Origin: an uncultured Lachnospiraceae bacterium
GTDB taxonomy: Bacteria; Bacillota_A; Clostridia; Lachnospirales; Lachnospiraceae
DNA length: 5,159 bases
Assembly (NCBI GenBank): GCA_910585355.1
Contig: CAJUDN010000015.1
Coordinates: 30,473 to 35,631, forward strand
Direction: 5' to 3'
The position numbers and the translations under genes are program-made. How positions within the stretch are numbered: the stretch's first letter is position 1; the number at the start of each line of letters is the position of its first letter. A model generated the notes under the pieces. That model searched no databases and was not told the DNA's origin. It was given only the letters and a program-made list of their open reading frames with translations. Below are positions 1-5,159 of the stretch, piece after piece.

Positions 1-1
1 T

Positions 2-508
2 CCGATCTCGGTGAACCGCCTGATTGAGTATAATCTGGTCTATGAAGCCGGAAGGCTGGATGCGCCGGGACGTCCGGCGCTGTTTGCAACTACCGAGGAT
101 TTTTTGCGGCGGTTTGGGGTAAGCTCTACAGGGGAGCTTCCAACGATGGATATGGAACAGAAAGAGGAAATCCGCACTGCTGTGGAGGAGGAATTAAACC
201 TCAAGCTGGACGAGGACGGAAAACTCGTGGAGCAGGGAGAGTTGGAAGAAGAGGAGGCTTTAGAAGAGAAGAGGATCCAGGAAGAGAGAGAAGCCCGGGG
301 AGAGCAGAAGTCTCAGGAAAAGAGAGAAGCCCAGGAAGAGCAGAAGTCTCAGGAAAAGAGAGAAGCCCAGGAAGAGCAGGAGATACAGAAAGAAAAGGAA
401 GCCCGGGAAGAGCAGGAGTCTCAGGAAGAAAAGGGAGTCCGGGAAGAACAGGAGACGCTGGAAGAGCAGGAGACACAGGAAGAGAAGGAAAACCAGGCAG
501 GGCAGTAG
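2..508 (+). CDS. scpB: Segregation and condensation protein B (ScpB), C-terminal part, 5' end outside window
   Basis: ScpB is the winged-helix subunit that binds the kleisin ScpA and, with SMC, forms the bacterial condensin acting on the nucleoid in chromosome segregation. The open frame already runs at the window edge (codons from position 2), so the GTG at 11 is an internal Val codon and not a start. The fragment has 168 residues. Fragment residues 1-47 match the end of the second winged helix: VNRLIEYNLVYEAGR, then the wing LDAPGRPALF, then TTEDFLRRFG and ELP. Residues after about 74 form an unusual Glu/Gln/Lys/Arg-rich tail of 12-residue repeats. ScpB proteins are usually near 190 residues, so this tail is an extension. 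It should be largely helical, perhaps a single charged helix, but it has no heptad hydrophobics. The TAG stop lies inside the repeat register and may be secondary. nrdD starts 65 bases downstream. Core assignment is firm; the tail's function is unknown. Confidence 0.92.
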   Translation, partial: PISVNRLIEYNLVYEAGRLDAPGRPALFATTEDFLRRFGVSSTGELPTMDMEQKEEIRTAVEEELNLKLDEDGKLVEQGELEEEEALEEKRIQEEREARGEQKSQEKREAQEEQKSQEKREAQEEQEIQKEKEAREEQESQEEKGVREEQETLEEQETQEEKENQAGQ

Positions 509-541
509 ACTCAGAAAGAGCAGAAGACGCTGGACAGGCTG
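254..541 (+). repeat. 36-bp in-frame tandem repeat encoding a 12-residue charged motif in the ScpB tail
   Basis: Eight consecutive 36-base units start at 254, 290, 326, 362, 398, 434, 470 and 506. The translated consensus is E-A-(Q/R)-E-E-Q-(K/E)-S-Q-E-(K/E)-(K/R). The units at 290 and 326 differ at only 2 of 36 bases, which indicates a recent duplication. Outer units (254, 434, 470, 506) are more diverged, and a still weaker unit may precede at 218. The unit at 506 begins with the TAG stop codon, so it is untranslated in the present reading. The + strand is strongly purine-rich: the unit at 326 has 28 purines of 36. Such an array is prone to slipped-strand copy-number change in whole 12-residue steps, which keeps the frame. 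There are no spacers, so it is not a CRISPR. Confidence 0.95.
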
Positions 542-577
542 CTTTGGATGAAGCAAAAGGAGGAAGAAAAGCCATGA
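506..577 (+). other. In-frame continuation of scpB past its TAG stop, ending in ATGA overlap with nrdD
   Basis: After the TAG at 506-508 the scpB frame stays open for 22 codons (509-574) and ends at TGA 575-577, which overlaps the nrdD ATG at 574-576 as ATGA. The first nine of these codons keep the 36-bp repeat register. CAG-AAG-ACG-CTG-GAC at 521-535 lies exactly 72 bases (two units) after CAG-GAG-ACG-CTG-GAA at 449-463. The TAG occupies unit position 1, which is GAA or GAG in all but one of the other units (GGA at 434), so one G-to-T change would explain it. I infer that this is a former part of scpB cut off by a nonsense change; stop readthrough or a sequencing error are alternatives. Confidence 0.75.
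556..563 (+). promoter_or_regulatory. Ribosome binding site of nrdD (AAAGGAGG)
   Basis: A near-perfect Shine-Dalgarno sequence lies 10 bases before the ATG at 574. It supports that start over the in-frame TTG at 544, which would put this site inside the gene. The site falls within the possible ancestral 3' end of scpB, so translation of the two genes was probably once coupled. Confidence 0.9.
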
Positions 578-2706
578 AATGCAGTGAAATCAAAGTGATT
601 AAAAAAGACGGCACAAGAGAAGATTTTAACGTACAAAAGGTAGTCGTTGCCGTGAATAAATCGGCCAACCGGGCCATGATTACGTTTTCCAAAGCGGAGA
701 TCAATTTCATCTGTCAGTTTGTGGAGGAGATGGCGGAGAATATGGATGTTGCACAGATCCCCATCGCCCAGATGCATAACATTGTGGAAGGCGCCCTGGA
801 ACGCGTCAATCCCCAGGTGGCAAAGAGCTACCGGGACTACCGCAATTATAAGCAGGATTTCGTCCGGATGTTAGATGAGGTATATAAAAAGAGCCAGTCC
901 ATCATGTATATCGGGGATAAAGAAAACAGCAACACGGACAGCGCCCTGGTTTCCACCAAGCGAAGCCTGATTTTCAATGAGCTCAACAAATCTCTGTATC
1001 AGAAGTTTTTTATGACTGTGGAAGAGCTCCAGGCCTGCCGTGACGGATACTTGTATATTCATGACATGTCTGCCAGACGCGACACGATGAACTGCTGTCT
1101 GTTTGACGTGGAGAATGTTCTCACCGGCGGCTTTGAGATGGGAAACTTATGGTACAACGAGCCAAAGACCCTGGATGTGGCCTTCGACGTAATCGGCGAT
1201 ATTGTGTTAAGCGCCGCCAGCCAGCAGTACGGCGGGTTTACGGTTCCCAGCGTGGAAAACATTCTGGAGCCCTATGCGGAAAAATCCTATACAAAGTATA
1301 TCAATAAATATATTGATCTGGGACTGGAGGAGGAAAGGGCCAAGGAAGTGGCCTGGAACGATGTGCAGCGCGATATGGAACAGGGCTTCCAGGGATGGGA
1401 ATATAAGTTTAACTCCGTTTCTTCCAGCCGTGGGGATTATCCCTTTATTACCATGACGGCCGGAACGGGAACCGGGCGGTTTGCCAAAATGGCAACGATC
1501 ACCATGCTGAATGTGAGAAGAAAGGGGCAGGGAAAGGCAGGCCATAAAAAGCCGGTGCTGTTCCCCAAGGTAGTGTTTTTATATGATGAAAACCTCCACG
1601 GACCGGGGAAGGAGCTGGAGGACGTGTTTGAGGCGGGAATCGAGTGTTCCGCAAAAACCATGTACCCGGACTGGCTGTCCTTAACAGGAGAGGGATACAT
1701 TGCCAGCATGTATAAAAAATATGGAAAGATCATAAGTCCCATGGGCTGCCGCGCTTTCCTTTCTCCCTGGTATGAGAGGGGCGGCATGGAGCCAGCCGAT
1801 GAAAATGACAGTCCGGTATTTGTGGGACGGTTCAATATCGGCGTGGTGAGCCTGCATCTTCCAATGATCCTGGCGAAATCGAGGCAGGAGAGCCGGGATT
1901 TCTATGAGGTCCTGGATTATTATCTGGAGCTGATTCGGAAAATCCATATCCGTACCTATGCGTATCTGGGCGAAATGCGGGCTTCCACCAATCCTCTGGC
2001 TTACTGCGAGGGCGGTTTCTATGGCGGTCATCTGGGGCTTCATGATAAAATCAAACCGTTATTAAAGACAGCCACGGCTTCCTTTGGAATTACAGCGTTT
2101 AATGAATTACAGCAGCTTTACAATGGTAAGTCCCTTGTGGAAGACGGTCAGTTCGCTTTGGAGGTTCTGCGGCACATTAACAATAAAGTCAACGAGTTTA
2201 AGGAGGCGGATGGAAATCTTTACGCCATCTATGCCACTCCGGCGGAAAACCTCTGCGGTCTTCAGGTAAAGCAGTTTAGAAAGAAATATGGAATTGTGGA
2301 AAACGTGTCTGACAGGGAGTATGTGAGCAACGGCTTCCACTGCCATGTGACGGAAGATATCACGCCGATTCAGAAGCAGGATCTGGAATACCGGTTCTGG
2401 GAGCTCAGCAACGGCGGAAAAATCCAGTATGTGAAATATCCGATTTCCTATAATAAAGAGGCCATTAAGTCTTTGGTCCGCCGGGCTATGCAGATGGGTT
2501 TTTATGAGGGTGTGAACCTGTCCTTATCCTACTGCGACGACTGTGGTCATGAGGAGCTTGACATGGATGTGTGTCCTGTCTGCGGCAGTAAAAACCTTAC
2601 AAAGATCGACCGTATGAACGGGTACTTGAGTTATTCCAGAGTGAAGGGCGATACCAGGTTAAATGATGCCAAGATGGCGGAAATCAAGGAGAGAAGGAGT
2701 ATGTAG
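574..2706 (+). CDS. nrdD: Anaerobic (class III) ribonucleoside-triphosphate reductase, large subunit NrdD
   Basis: This oxygen-sensitive glycyl-radical enzyme reduces NTPs to dNTPs in the cytoplasm under anaerobiosis. From the ATG at 574 it has 710 residues, close to the E. coli enzyme. Residues 1 to about 95 form an ATP-cone (CSEIKVIKKDGTREDFNVQK), the allosteric site for overall activity. The barrel carries the Cys pair C174-C175 in DTMNCCLFD and the presumed thiyl-radical cysteine C392 in SPMGCRAFLSP. M390 and N421 (GRFNIGVVSL) sit where formate-dependent (NrdD1-type) enzymes have their Met and Asn. A C-terminal Cys4 zinc site is formed by C654, C657, C667 and C670. The glycyl radical residue is G683 in RMNGYLS. 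All key residues are present. The activase gene nrdG follows after 6 bases. No NrdR-type box is visible upstream, so expression probably comes from an upstream promoter. Residue roles are by family analogy. Confidence 0.98.
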   Translation: MKCSEIKVIKKDGTREDFNVQKVVVAVNKSANRAMITFSKAEINFICQFVEEMAENMDVAQIPIAQMHNIVEGALERVNPQVAKSYRDYRNYKQDFVRMLDEVYKKSQSIMYIGDKENSNTDSALVSTKRSLIFNELNKSLYQKFFMTVEELQACRDGYLYIHDMSARRDTMNCCLFDVENVLTGGFEMGNLWYNEPKTLDVAFDVIGDIVLSAASQQYGGFTVPSVENILEPYAEKSYTKYINKYIDLGLEEERAKEVAWNDVQRDMEQGFQGWEYKFNSVSSSRGDYPFITMTAGTGTGRFAKMATITMLNVRRKGQGKAGHKKPVLFPKVVFLYDENLHGPGKELEDVFEAGIECSAKTMYPDWLSLTGEGYIASMYKKYGKIISPMGCRAFLSPWYERGGMEPADENDSPVFVGRFNIGVVSLHLPMILAKSRQESRDFYEVLDYYLELIRKIHIRTYAYLGEMRASTNPLAYCEGGFYGGHLGLHDKIKPLLKTATASFGITAFNELQQLYNGKSLVEDGQFALEVLRHINNKVNEFKEADGNLYAIYATPAENLCGLQVKQFRKKYGIVENVSDREYVSNGFHCHVTEDITPIQKQDLEYRFWELSNGGKIQYVKYPISYNKEAIKSLVRRAMQMGFYEGVNLSLSYCDDCGHEELDMDVCPVCGSKNLTKIDRMNGYLSYSRVKGDTRLNDAKMAEIKERRSM
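2694..2699 (+). promoter_or_regulatory. Probable ribosome binding site of nrdG (AAGGAG), long spacing
   Basis: AAGGAG lies within the last codons of nrdD, 13 bases before the nrdG ATG at 2713. That is longer than the usual 5-10. A GAAGG at 2706-2710 is too close to serve. The nrdD stop at 2704-2706 lies between the site and the start, so reinitiation by ribosomes finishing nrdD is likely to contribute, which would keep activase and reductase levels linked. Confidence 0.6.
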
Positions 2707-2712
2707 AAGGCC

Positions 2713-3204
2713 ATGCGCTATCATAACATCACCAAAGACGACATGTTAAACGGGGACGGCCTAAGGACCGTCCTCTGGGTGGCCGGATGCAGCCATGGCT
2801 GCAGGAACTGCCAGAATCCCATTACCTGGGATATAAACGGCGGGCTTCCTTTTGATGAGGCGGCCAAGGAAGAGCTTCTTGCGGAATTGGAAAAGCCCTA
2901 TATTTCAGGGATCACCATGAGCGGCGGCGACCCGCTCCATGTGAAAAACCGTGATGAGACAGGGGCGCTGATTAAGGAGATCCATGAGCGGTTTCCGGAT
3001 AAAACCATCTGGGTCTATACGGGATATCAATGGGAAGAGGTGGAGGACCTGCCCTATATGAAATATGTTGATGTGCTGGTGGACGGAAAATTTGTGGAGG
3101 AGTTAAAGAATTTGAACCTCCACTGGAAGGGTAGCTCAAACCAAAAGGTCATCGATGTGAAAAGAACCAGAGAAAAAGGTGAAATTGTGCTCCACAGGAG
3201 CTGA
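2713..3204 (+). CDS. nrdG: Anaerobic ribonucleoside-triphosphate reductase activating protein NrdG
   Basis: NrdG is the radical-SAM activase that uses a [4Fe-4S] cluster and S-adenosylmethionine to abstract hydrogen from the NrdD glycine, here expected to be G683. The 163-residue product is close to the family norm (E. coli about 154). The cluster motif CxxxCxxC is seen as C26, C30 and C33 in AGCSHGCRNCQNP, at the same numbering as in E. coli NrdG. The SAM-contacting glycine stretch follows as SGGDPLH at residues 70-76. The N-terminus RYHNITKDDMLNGDGLR and the later DKTIWVYTGY and YVDVLVDGKF segments are typical of the family. The gene starts 6 bases after the nrdD stop and ends 18 bases before the dUTPase start. 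Nothing appears truncated, and no alternative assignment competes. Confidence 0.98.
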   Translation: MRYHNITKDDMLNGDGLRTVLWVAGCSHGCRNCQNPITWDINGGLPFDEAAKEELLAELEKPYISGITMSGGDPLHVKNRDETGALIKEIHERFPDKTIWVYTGYQWEEVEDLPYMKYVDVLVDGKFVEELKNLNLHWKGSSNQKVIDVKRTREKGEIVLHRS

Positions 3205-3222
3205 TGATACAGGAGAACTCTC

Positions 3223-3750
3223 ATGCAGAAAGTCGCGAAATTTGAAAAGGTAAGCTTGGAACAGTTTAAAAAGGACTGGCAGAACGAATATCCCGGGACT
3301 TTGGAGGAAACCATAAGAAAAATTTATGAGGAAATTAAGCTTCCCAGGCGCGCCACCAGAGGCTCTGCCGGATATGATTTTTTTGCCCCCGAAACCTTTA
3401 CATTAAATCCGGGAGAAACAAGGAAAATTCTCACAGGCATCCGGGTGTGGATAGAGGATGGATGGGTTCTTAAAATATATCCCAGAAGCGGCCTTGGATT
3501 TAAATACAGGATGCAGTTCAATAACACGGTGGGTATCATTGACAGCGATTACTACGGCTCTGACAATGAGGGACACATTCAGGCGAAGATCACCAACGAC
3601 AGCCGGGAGGGAAAGTCCATGACGGTGGAAGCAGGAACGGGATTTTCACAGGGGATTTTTGTGGAGTACGGAATTACTGTGGACGACGACGCCTCCGACG
3701 TGCGAAACGGCGGGTTTGGAAGCACGACGCGGGTATCATGTCCGGAATAG
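3223..3750 (+). CDS. dut: dUTP diphosphatase (trimeric dUTPase family)
   Basis: The predicted reaction is dUTP to dUMP plus pyrophosphate, which keeps uracil out of DNA and feeds thymidylate synthesis. The five dUTPase motifs can be followed in 175 residues: motif 1 GSAGYDFFAPE (47-57), motif 2 YPRSGLGFK (86-94), motif 3 NTVGIIDSDYYG (101-112) with D107 as the expected catalytic base and Y110 for base stacking, motif 4 GTGFSQGIF (138-146), and motif 5 RNGGFGSTT (161-169). Motif 4 departs from the usual GDRIAQ: the Arg is replaced, while Q143 is kept. Residues 1-40 are an extension absent from the usual enzyme of about 150 residues; from memory this form occurs in Clostridia. AGGAG at 3211-3215 lies 7 bases before the ATG. 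Position directly after nrdDG fits disposal of the dUTP that NrdD makes from UTP. A dCTP deaminase of the same fold is less likely, given the intact motif 3. Confidence 0.92.
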   Translation: MQKVAKFEKVSLEQFKKDWQNEYPGTLEETIRKIYEEIKLPRRATRGSAGYDFFAPETFTLNPGETRKILTGIRVWIEDGWVLKIYPRSGLGFKYRMQFNNTVGIIDSDYYGSDNEGHIQAKITNDSREGKSMTVEAGTGFSQGIFVEYGITVDDDASDVRNGGFGSTTRVSCPE

Positions 3751-3761
3751 AAATCAGAAAC

Positions 3762-3767
3762 GGGGAG
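3762..3767 (+). promoter_or_regulatory. Ribosome binding site of the TPR lipoprotein gene (GGGGAG)
   Basis: GGGGAG, continuing into AGAAG, sits 11 bases before the ATG at 3779. That ATG is followed at once by a Lys-rich signal peptide, so it is preferred over in-frame upstream starts such as TTG 3659, which lie inside the dUTPase gene. Confidence 0.7.
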
Positions 3768-3778
3768 AAGAAACGTCC

Positions 3779-4546
3779 ATGAAACAGTGGAAAAAGAAAG
3801 CGGCTGTTTTTGTTCTGATTCCGTGCCTGTTAAGCGGATGCGGCAGAGTCACAAAGGAGGCCGCCGCCGCCAGGGAAAACGGAATTTCTCTTCTGGAAGC
3901 AGGGGATTATGAAGGCGCCATCGGCCAGTTTGAATTCGCTATCGGGCAGGCCGGGAAGGTGACTTCCTTTGAAATTGATGTTTTAAAATATAGAGCCGAG
4001 GCGGAATATGGCTTAAAAGATTATCAGGCGGCCGCCCATACTTATGACGTTTTAAACCAGGTGGATGAAGAGACGGCGGAGTATTGCTATCTGGGCGCGC
4101 TCTCCCTGGCAAAGGCCGGAGCGGTCACGGAAGCTCTTGTGCGTCTGGAGGAAGGAAAAGCCCTGGATACGACGTTTGAAAAGCCAGGGTATGGAAACGC
4201 CATGGCGGCTTTGGCTGAGGCGTACCTTTCGGCGGGGGATAAGGAGGCGGCAGATGAAATCTATAGGGAATTGATCGCGTTGGGAAAGGCCGACACGGAA
4301 ATTTATAACCGTCTTATGATAGCAGAAATGGAACAGGGAAACTATGAGGAAGCTCTGGGGCTTTCCGGTCAGGGGCAGGCTCTTTCGGATGACAAGGCCC
4401 GAAAGGAGCTTATGTTCAACGAAGCGGTCTGCTATGAATATTTAGGACAGTATGAAAAAGCCCTGTCGCTGTTTCGGGCATATATAGAGACATATGGAAG
4501 CGATGAGAGGGCGGAGCATGAAATCGCCTTTCTTGTGACAAGATAG
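3779..4546 (+). CDS. Predicted lipoprotein with tetratricopeptide repeats, function unknown
   Basis: I cannot name this gene. The 255-residue product begins with a lipoprotein signal peptide: positively charged MKQWKKK, a hydrophobic stretch AAVFVLIPCLL, and the lipobox LSGC with C21 as the lipid-modified residue. It should therefore be anchored on the outer face of the membrane. The mature part is all-helical with about six TPR-like units, starting near residues 28 (NGISLLEAGDYEGAIGQFE), 67 (AEAEYGLKDYQAAAHTY), 101, 141 (ALAEAYLSAGDKEAADEIY), 174 (EMEQGNYEEAL) and 210 (NEAVCYEYLGQYEKALSLF). TPRs usually mediate protein-protein contacts; no enzymatic motif is visible. The gene sits 28 bases after the dUTPase and 8 bases before hflX, so it is probably cotranscribed, but nothing links it mechanistically to either. 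A role in envelope assembly or as a scaffold is only a guess from the architecture. Confidence 0.88.
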   Translation: MKQWKKKAAVFVLIPCLLSGCGRVTKEAAAARENGISLLEAGDYEGAIGQFEFAIGQAGKVTSFEIDVLKYRAEAEYGLKDYQAAAHTYDVLNQVDEETAEYCYLGALSLAKAGAVTEALVRLEEGKALDTTFEKPGYGNAMAALAEAYLSAGDKEAADEIYRELIALGKADTEIYNRLMIAEMEQGNYEEALGLSGQGQALSDDKARKELMFNEAVCYEYLGQYEKALSLFRAYIETYGSDERAEHEIAFLVTR

Positions 4547-4550
4547 AGGG
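4546..4550 (+). promoter_or_regulatory. Weak, close ribosome binding site of hflX (GAGGG) overlapping the upstream stop
   Basis: GAGGG begins on the last base of the lipoprotein gene's TAG (4544-4546) and leaves only 4 bases before the hflX ATG at 4555. The weak, tight site and the 8-base gap suggest that hflX translation depends partly on ribosomes finishing the lipoprotein gene. No other in-frame start is available nearby. Confidence 0.55.
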
Positions 4551-4554
4551 AACG

Positions 4555-5159
4555 ATGGCAGAATTGATTGAGTTAAAGGAAGAAGAGGAGAGAGTAATCC
4601 TGGCGGCGGTAAGTACCGGAGACGGAGACCATACGGAGGCCTCCGTGGACGAGCTTTCAGAGTTAGTGAAAACGGCCGGGGCCGTGACTGTGGGAAGAGT
4701 GATCCAGAACCGGGAGAGCGTGCATCCCGGCACCTACCTGGGAAAGGGTAAACTCGAAGAGGTGAAGGAGCTTGTCTGGGAGACAAAAGCCACGGGAATT
4801 GTCTGCGACGATGAGCTTTCTTTGGCCCAGCTTAAAAATTTAGAGGACATCCTGGGTACAAAGGTCATGGACAGGACTATGGTGATTCTGGATATTTTTG
4901 CGTCCCGCGCCAGGACAAGGGAAGGGAAAATACAGGTGGAGCTGGCCCAGTTAAGATACCGGGCGGCGCGGCTCGTGGGTCTTCGCGCCTCTCTTTCCAG
5001 GCTGGGAGGCGGAATCGGTACCAGGGGCCCCGGAGAGAAGAAACTGGAAATGGACCGCCGCCTGATTCATGACAGAATCGGGCAGTTAAAGGCGGAGCTG
5101 GAGGATGTGAAGCGCCACCGGGATGTAACAAGAAAAAAAAGGGAGCGGGGAGGAGCGCT
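4555..5159 (+). CDS. hflX: GTPase HflX, N-terminal part, 3' end outside window
   Basis: HflX is a translational GTPase of the Obg-HflX superfamily. It binds the large ribosomal subunit and can split stalled or stressed 70S ribosomes. The window holds 201 codons plus two bases with no stop. Residues about 12-125 match the N-terminal HflX domain: VGRVIQNRESVHPGTYLGKGKLEEV, CDDELSLAQLKNLED and KVMDRTMVILDIFASRARTREGK. Residues about 125-200 are the helical subdomain, with QVELAQLRY, then the signature loop GGGIGTRGPGE (151-161) and KKLEMDRRLI. In the E. coli complex this loop region reaches toward the peptidyl-transferase centre. The G domain (G1-G5) lies beyond the window, so catalytic residues cannot be checked. 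The ATG at 4555 follows the lipoprotein gene by 8 bases. The identification is secure from the GGxGTRGPGE signature. Confidence 0.97.
   Translation, partial: MAELIELKEEEERVILAAVSTGDGDHTEASVDELSELVKTAGAVTVGRVIQNRESVHPGTYLGKGKLEEVKELVWETKATGIVCDDELSLAQLKNLEDILGTKVMDRTMVILDIFASRARTREGKIQVELAQLRYRAARLVGLRASLSRLGGGIGTRGPGEKKLEMDRRLIHDRIGQLKAELEDVKRHRDVTRKKRERGGA

Noticed and set aside
506..508. TAG read as pyrrolysine or another programmed recoding signal
   Set aside because: There is no pyrrolysine machinery in view and no reason for it in ScpB. A GAG-to-TAG substitution in the repeat is a simpler explanation.
254..541. 36-bp period reminiscent of CRISPR repeat length
   Set aside because: The units are contiguous without spacers, vary internally, keep the reading frame and encode a charged protein tail.
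544..573. In-frame TTG at 544 as an nrdD start giving ten more residues
   Set aside because: It would place the strong AAAGGAGG at 556-563 inside the gene. The ATG at 574 has ideal context and gives the family's usual N-terminus.
509..573. Search for a promoter or NrdR-type operator directly before nrdD
   Set aside because: The gap is purine-rich coding-like sequence with no convincing -35/-10 pair and no palindromic NrdR-like box.
201..710. Long minus-strand open frames (201-710 and 260-556) rich in Leu/Pro repeats
   Set aside because: They are the reverse complement of the purine-rich scpB repeat array, which has few stops on that strand. They show no ribosome binding site and no recognisable protein.
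3189..3201. Small inverted repeat GCTCC-ACA-GGAGC at the end of nrdG, considered as a terminator
   Set aside because: The stem is only 5 bp, it lies inside the coding sequence and has no following T tract, so it is not a terminator.
3204..3245. Tiny ORF (ATG 3204, 13 codons) overlapping the nrdG stop and the dUTPase start
   Set aside because: It is very short, out of frame with dut, and shows no sign of selection. The AGGAG sites nearby are explained by the nrdG 3' end and the dut start.
3659..3778. N-terminal extension of the lipoprotein from TTG 3659
   Set aside because: This stretch is the dUTPase 3' end in another frame, and using it would bury the signal peptide and lipobox.
4416..5131. 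Minus-strand ORFs at 4416-4733, 4442-4786 and 4877-5131
   Set aside because: They lie opposite the strongly recognised lipoprotein and hflX genes, have Arg/Pro/Ser-rich shadow composition and no family resemblance.

Overview
The window is a compact run of co-directional genes, all on the + strand, from what looks like a Gram-positive anaerobe of class Clostridia, probably Lachnospiraceae. The order placement is inference from three things: the protein flavours (a class III ribonucleotide reductase pair, a Clostridia-type dUTPase with an N-terminal extension, and HflX with GEKKLE in place of the usual GETQLE), the strong AGGAG-type ribosome binding sites, and the moderate GC content. The sequence shows no mobile element, RNA gene, CRISPR array or defence module.

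Layout: (1) positions 2-508 hold the 3' end of scpB, the kleisin-partner subunit of the SMC-ScpAB condensin. Its winged-helix core is followed by a long, highly charged tail built from 12-residue (36-bp) tandem repeats. (2) 574-2706 is nrdD, the anaerobic glycyl-radical ribonucleoside-triphosphate reductase. (3) 2713-3204 is nrdG, its radical-SAM activase. (4) 3223-3750 is a dUTPase. (5) 3779-4546 is a lipoprotein with tetratricopeptide repeats and no assigned function. (6) 4555 to the window end is the N-terminal 201 codons of hflX, a ribosome-associated GTPase, cut before its G domain. Gaps between genes are 65, 6, 18, 28 and 8 bases. No terminator or clear promoter is visible, so the whole stretch is probably one transcript or a set of overlapping ones.

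Functionally, nrdD, nrdG and the dUTPase form a sensible anaerobic dNTP module. NrdG installs the glycyl radical on NrdD. NrdD reduces NTPs, including UTP, to dNTPs. The dUTPase turns the resulting dUTP into dUMP, which protects DNA from uracil and supplies thymidylate synthesis. The flanking scpB, lipoprotein and hflX genes are not part of that pathway in any known way.

The most interesting signal is at the scpB/nrdD junction. The 36-bp repeat register of the scpB tail continues exactly through the TAG stop at 506-508, and the same frame stays open until a TGA at 575-577 that overlaps the nrdD ATG as ATGA. This suggests that the annotated scpB stop is a GAG-to-TAG nonsense change inside a repeat unit, and that the ancestral gene ended in a translationally coupled overlap with nrdD. 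The rest of the window is ordinary housekeeping sequence.
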